A DNA stretch of 64,000 nucleotides, taken from NCBI GenBank assembly GCA_934654775.1, contig CAKUGR010000006.1, forward strand, positions 1 through 64,000. Direction: 5' to 3'. Below the pieces are notes generated by a model. The model worked only from the letters and a program-made list of their open reading frames with translations. It searched no databases and was not told where the DNA came from. The number at the start of each line of letters is the position of its first letter. Within the stretch, counting starts at the first letter, position 1. This document shows positions 61,688 through 64,000 of the stretch, one piece after another. The position numbers and the translations under genes were made by a program. Source of the DNA: an uncultured Collinsella sp. Lineage in GTDB: Bacteria > Actinomycetota > Coriobacteriia > Coriobacteriales > Coriobacteriaceae.

Positions 61688-62478
61688 TGGAAAAACCGCA
61701 CGTCGATACAACCGTTGTTGAAGTGCCGGCCGACCTTGCGTCGCCGGCGCTTTACCGTATCGACGCTGCCCACCACCCTCGTGTCGACCGTGCCGAGATG
61801 CTGCGGTATCTGGGCTACGGCGGCCAGCAGATTGAGCCCGAGCTGTCCCGACGAATTGAGCTTGTAGTCGAGCGCCTAGAGCTGGATATCGAGCCCCGCG
61901 GCGTGCGACGCGTGTTTGCCGTCGATGCCACGGGCGTCGACGAGCAGGGCGAGCCCTGCATCCGCTTGGTTGGCACCAATGTTGAGCTGCGGGGTCGTGA
62001 TATCTATCGCCACCTTAAGGACGCCCGCCTTGCCGCACTCATGGCATGCACACTCGGCATGGACGCCGAGCGTCGCCTGCGCACCACGGGAGCCCAGCAG
62101 CCCCTAGAGGGAGCCGTGCTCGATGCCGCGTGCTCCGCCTATGTGGAGGCCGCCGTCGAGCAGATGGACCAGCAGGTCAAGGCTGCGGCCGCTGCACACG
62201 GGCTCGCCGGCAACTGGCGCTTCAGTCCCGGCTATGGCGACTGCCCGCTCTCGGCCCAGCGCTCGATCGTGGATGCACTCAACGCCACGCGCCTCATTGG
62301 ACTTACCGTCACCCCCACCAGCCTGCTCATGCCCACCAAGAGCGTGACCGCAGTGATCGGTCTGTTTGACGGCGAGGTCCACGACGCCCAGAGCCGCCCC
62401 ACCTGCAATATCTGCCGCATGCGCGAGCACTGCCGCTTCCGCGCCGCCCACACCACCTGCTATTCGTATTCTGAATAA
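61687..62478 (+). CDS. Stand-alone B12-dependent methionine synthase activation-domain protein
   Basis: The 263-residue protein contains a MetH activation-domain fold: LRYLGYGGQQIEPELSRRIE near the N terminus and NWRFSPGYGDCPLSAQRSIVDALNATRLIGLTVTPTSLLMPTKSVTAVIGLF, the SAM-binding signature of MetH. It ends with a Cys-rich tail CNICRMREHCRFRAAHTTC that could hold a cluster. In clostridia such separate proteins reactivate a MetH lacking its own activation domain. The 1-nt overlap with metF supports that role; metH itself is not in the window. Confidence 0.85.
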   Translation: MEKPHVDTTVVEVPADLASPALYRIDAAHHPRVDRAEMLRYLGYGGQQIEPELSRRIELVVERLELDIEPRGVRRVFAVDATGVDEQGEPCIRLVGTNVELRGRDIYRHLKDARLAALMACTLGMDAERRLRTTGAQQPLEGAVLDAACSAYVEAAVEQMDQQVKAAAAAHGLAGNWRFSPGYGDCPLSAQRSIVDALNATRLIGLTVTPTSLLMPTKSVTAVIGLFDGEVHDAQSRPTCNICRMREHCRFRAAHTTCYSYSE

Positions 62479-62587
62479 AATGTCAATTGATGGCTCGATA
62501 TCGAGGGAATCGCATCCGTCCGTAAGCAGATGTCCTCACAAACAAGTACCATAAGAGGCCAAATAACAACTATCTGAAAGCCAGTAC

Positions 62588-63748
62588 ATGCACAACATTC
62601 TGCAGTTCTCGCCACAACTTACCGCGCTTGAGTTTTTTTCAGGCATTGGCCTGGCTCGTGCCGGCATGGCAAAAGCCGGAATCAAAACAATCTGGGCAAA
62701 CGACATAGACCATACTAAATGCTCCATGTACAGCCAGCGTTGGGGCGATGAACATCTAGTCGAGCAGGATGTCCACACACTCGATCCCGACCTGATACCC
62801 CAAGCCGACATCGCATGGGCATCAAGCCCTTGCACAAACCTATCTCTCGCGGGAAACCGGGAGGGGCTTATCTCTGGCAAAGAGTCTAGTGCGTTCTTTG
62901 GCTTTATTAAGGCCATCGAAGGAATGGGCGATCGCGCCCCGCGGGCAATTGTTCTCGAAAACGTCATCGGCCTTGCGACGTCTAATAACAGTGATGACTT
63001 TAGACTCGTTTGCCAGGAATTTAATCGATTGGGCTATTCATGCGATGCCTATTTTATTGACGCACGGCACTGGCTTCCCCAGTCTCGCCCCCGCATGTTT
63101 GTCGTCGGATTAAAAAACCCCCTTCCCAACAGCCGACTCGATTCCTCGCTTCGACCTGAAAAGGTCTCCTGGATTCACTCCGACCCTTCGCTCATTACAC
63201 ACATCTCTCACCTAAACGAGCCGAGTCCACTTCGCATGACAGGCCTCGCGACGGTAGTTGAAAATATTCCCGAGGGCGACAAGCGTTGGTGGGACAAGAA
63301 CCAAGTGCAAGCATTTACCGATTCACTTGCGCCACATCAAGAAGATCGCCTTCAGCGCTTCTTAAATGCCAGTGCAAAAATTGTTCGCACTGCTTATCGT
63401 CGCACGCGGTCGGGCGTTGTGCGCTGGGAAATCCGCGAAGAGGAAATTGCCGGATGTCTAAGAACGGCTCGCGGCGGCTCATCAAGACAGGCAGTCGTTA
63501 TATGCGAAAACGGAAAGTTAAAAGTTCGCTGGATGACTGGAACTGAATATGCTCGTCTCCAAGGCGCCGGCTCATATCAATTTAGCGGCTTCTCGGATGC
63601 TCAGATTCGTTATGCATTCGGCGATGCAGTTGCCGTGCCAGTTGTCACCTGGCTTATAAAAAATGCAGTCAAGCCCGCGTTAATGTCTTCAAGGAACGGA
63701 GTGAGCGATGATGGAAATGGCAAATTACTCCTTGAGCGAGCCCAATAA
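62588..63748 (+). CDS. DNA (cytosine-5) methyltransferase
   Basis: The 386-residue protein has the C5-methyltransferase motifs: I ALEFFSGIGLARAGM, IV SSPCTNLSLAG with catalytic Cys (PCT rather than the usual PCQ), VI VLENV, VIII QSRPRMFVVG, and X near FGDAVAVPVVTWL. The target-recognition region lies about residues 195-310. The base composition is more AT-rich than its neighbours, as in acquired restriction-modification genes. It overlaps the next gene by 41 nt. The ribosome-binding site is weak. Confidence 0.9.
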   Translation: MHNILQFSPQLTALEFFSGIGLARAGMAKAGIKTIWANDIDHTKCSMYSQRWGDEHLVEQDVHTLDPDLIPQADIAWASSPCTNLSLAGNREGLISGKESSAFFGFIKAIEGMGDRAPRAIVLENVIGLATSNNSDDFRLVCQEFNRLGYSCDAYFIDARHWLPQSRPRMFVVGLKNPLPNSRLDSSLRPEKVSWIHSDPSLITHISHLNEPSPLRMTGLATVVENIPEGDKRWWDKNQVQAFTDSLAPHQEDRLQRFLNASAKIVRTAYRRTRSGVVRWEIREEEIAGCLRTARGGSSRQAVVICENGKLKVRWMTGTEYARLQGAGSYQFSGFSDAQIRYAFGDAVAVPVVTWLIKNAVKPALMSSRNGVSDDGNGKLLLERAQ

Positions 63749-64000
63749 AAGCGTCTTGAATGCCATTGAGCTCTGGTACGAATCTAAGCGAAACAAGCGA
63801 GGCAATGTCAACCGCAACGTCATGGCAGTTGGCGTAGGCATAAGCGAGCTGTTGCAAAACCGTTTCCCGCTCACCAACGATTACGTGCAATCGGACAAGG
63901 GGAGCCAAGTACGAGGCCTAAGTGGGGCATGCATCAAAACAGTTTTAGCCAGACATGGGGAAACGCGCGCCTTCGCATCAGAAGGCGGCAGGACTTCACG
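63708..64000 (+). CDS. DUF4928-like protein, candidate restriction partner (partial)
   Basis: The frame opens at ATG 63708 (GGAGTGAG upstream) and stays open to the window edge, giving at least 97 residues. It reads MANYSLSEPNKSVLNAIELW, NRNVMAVGVGISELLQNRFPL, and HGETRAFASEGGRTSR, matching from memory the DUF4928 proteins found next to C5 methyltransferases. These are taken as the cognate restriction endonuclease or accessory factor. It overlaps the methyltransferase gene, so the two are translated together. The C terminus is outside the window. Confidence 0.65.
   Translation, partial: MMEMANYSLSEPNKSVLNAIELWYESKRNKRGNVNRNVMAVGVGISELLQNRFPLTNDYVQSDKGSQVRGLSGACIKTVLARHGETRAFASEGGRTS

Overview
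This window reads as chromosome of a high-GC, anaerobic gut actinobacterium of the class Coriobacteriia, most likely Collinsella. That placement is inferred from codon use, strict-anaerobe enzymes (radical SAM proteins, iron-containing alcohol dehydrogenases, multi-cluster ferredoxin-like proteins), the type III glutamine synthetase and the general gene content. No rRNA gene or other marker fixes the species. Genes are dense and lie on both strands in short operons.

Layout. 0.3-9.3 kb holds a SAM methyltransferase, a ClC chloride channel, a LOG-family protein, a K+ channel, a large hybrid histidine kinase with tandem solute-binding sensors, a PNPOx-fold protein, a MalY/PatB-type C-S lyase and TrmO. 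9.4-13.1 kb holds an XRE/zinc-ribbon/TipAS regulator, a glutaredoxin and a peptide-modification locus: a Cys-rich ACGX-repeat peptide, a flavin/ferredoxin fusion protein and a radical SAM/SPASM enzyme, divergent from an HxlR regulator. 13.3-14.9 kb is a macrodomain plus class M sirtuin (ADP-ribosylation) pair. 14.9-25.8 kb carries Dus, a membrane protein, a giant MacB/FtsX-type ABC transporter, a redox operon (CXXC micropeptide, polyferredoxin membrane protein, TlpA lipoprotein) facing a two-component system, and a stand-alone GMP synthase synthetase domain. 26-31.6 kb is a LuxR-type regulator followed by a 1456-residue surface protein with a twin-arginine-like signal and an LAGTG sorting signal.

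31.7-40.5 kb has an XRE/membrane-protein pair, a lipoprotein, a divergent topoisomerase IV pair, an AAA ATPase preceded by four perfect-period 19-bp repeats, and a flavodoxin-like reductase. 41.1-43.5 kb looks foreign: three different SAM methyltransferases behind an iron-box-like operator, with two gene remnants. 43.5-52.8 kb holds full-length GuaA, asparaginase, a small HTH gene with a 24-bp palindromic operator, YchF, a polyferredoxin and two Fe-type alcohol dehydrogenases. 53.3-57.6 kb is an operon of two related helical-repeat proteins and a MurT-GatD fusion for peptidoglycan amidation. A tRNA-Glu, a MITE-like element and glutamine synthetase III with a GlnR-like box follow. The window ends with metF, a stand-alone MetH-activation-domain protein and a restriction-modification pair (C5 methyltransferase and a partial DUF4928-like gene).

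The least explained items are the ACGX peptide system, the iron-box methyltransferase trio, the tandem repeats at 38.7 kb and a family of palindromic intergenic repeats built around GGGACNGTCCC-like cores at five places. Family names come from recognition of motifs in the translated sequence; no database search was possible.
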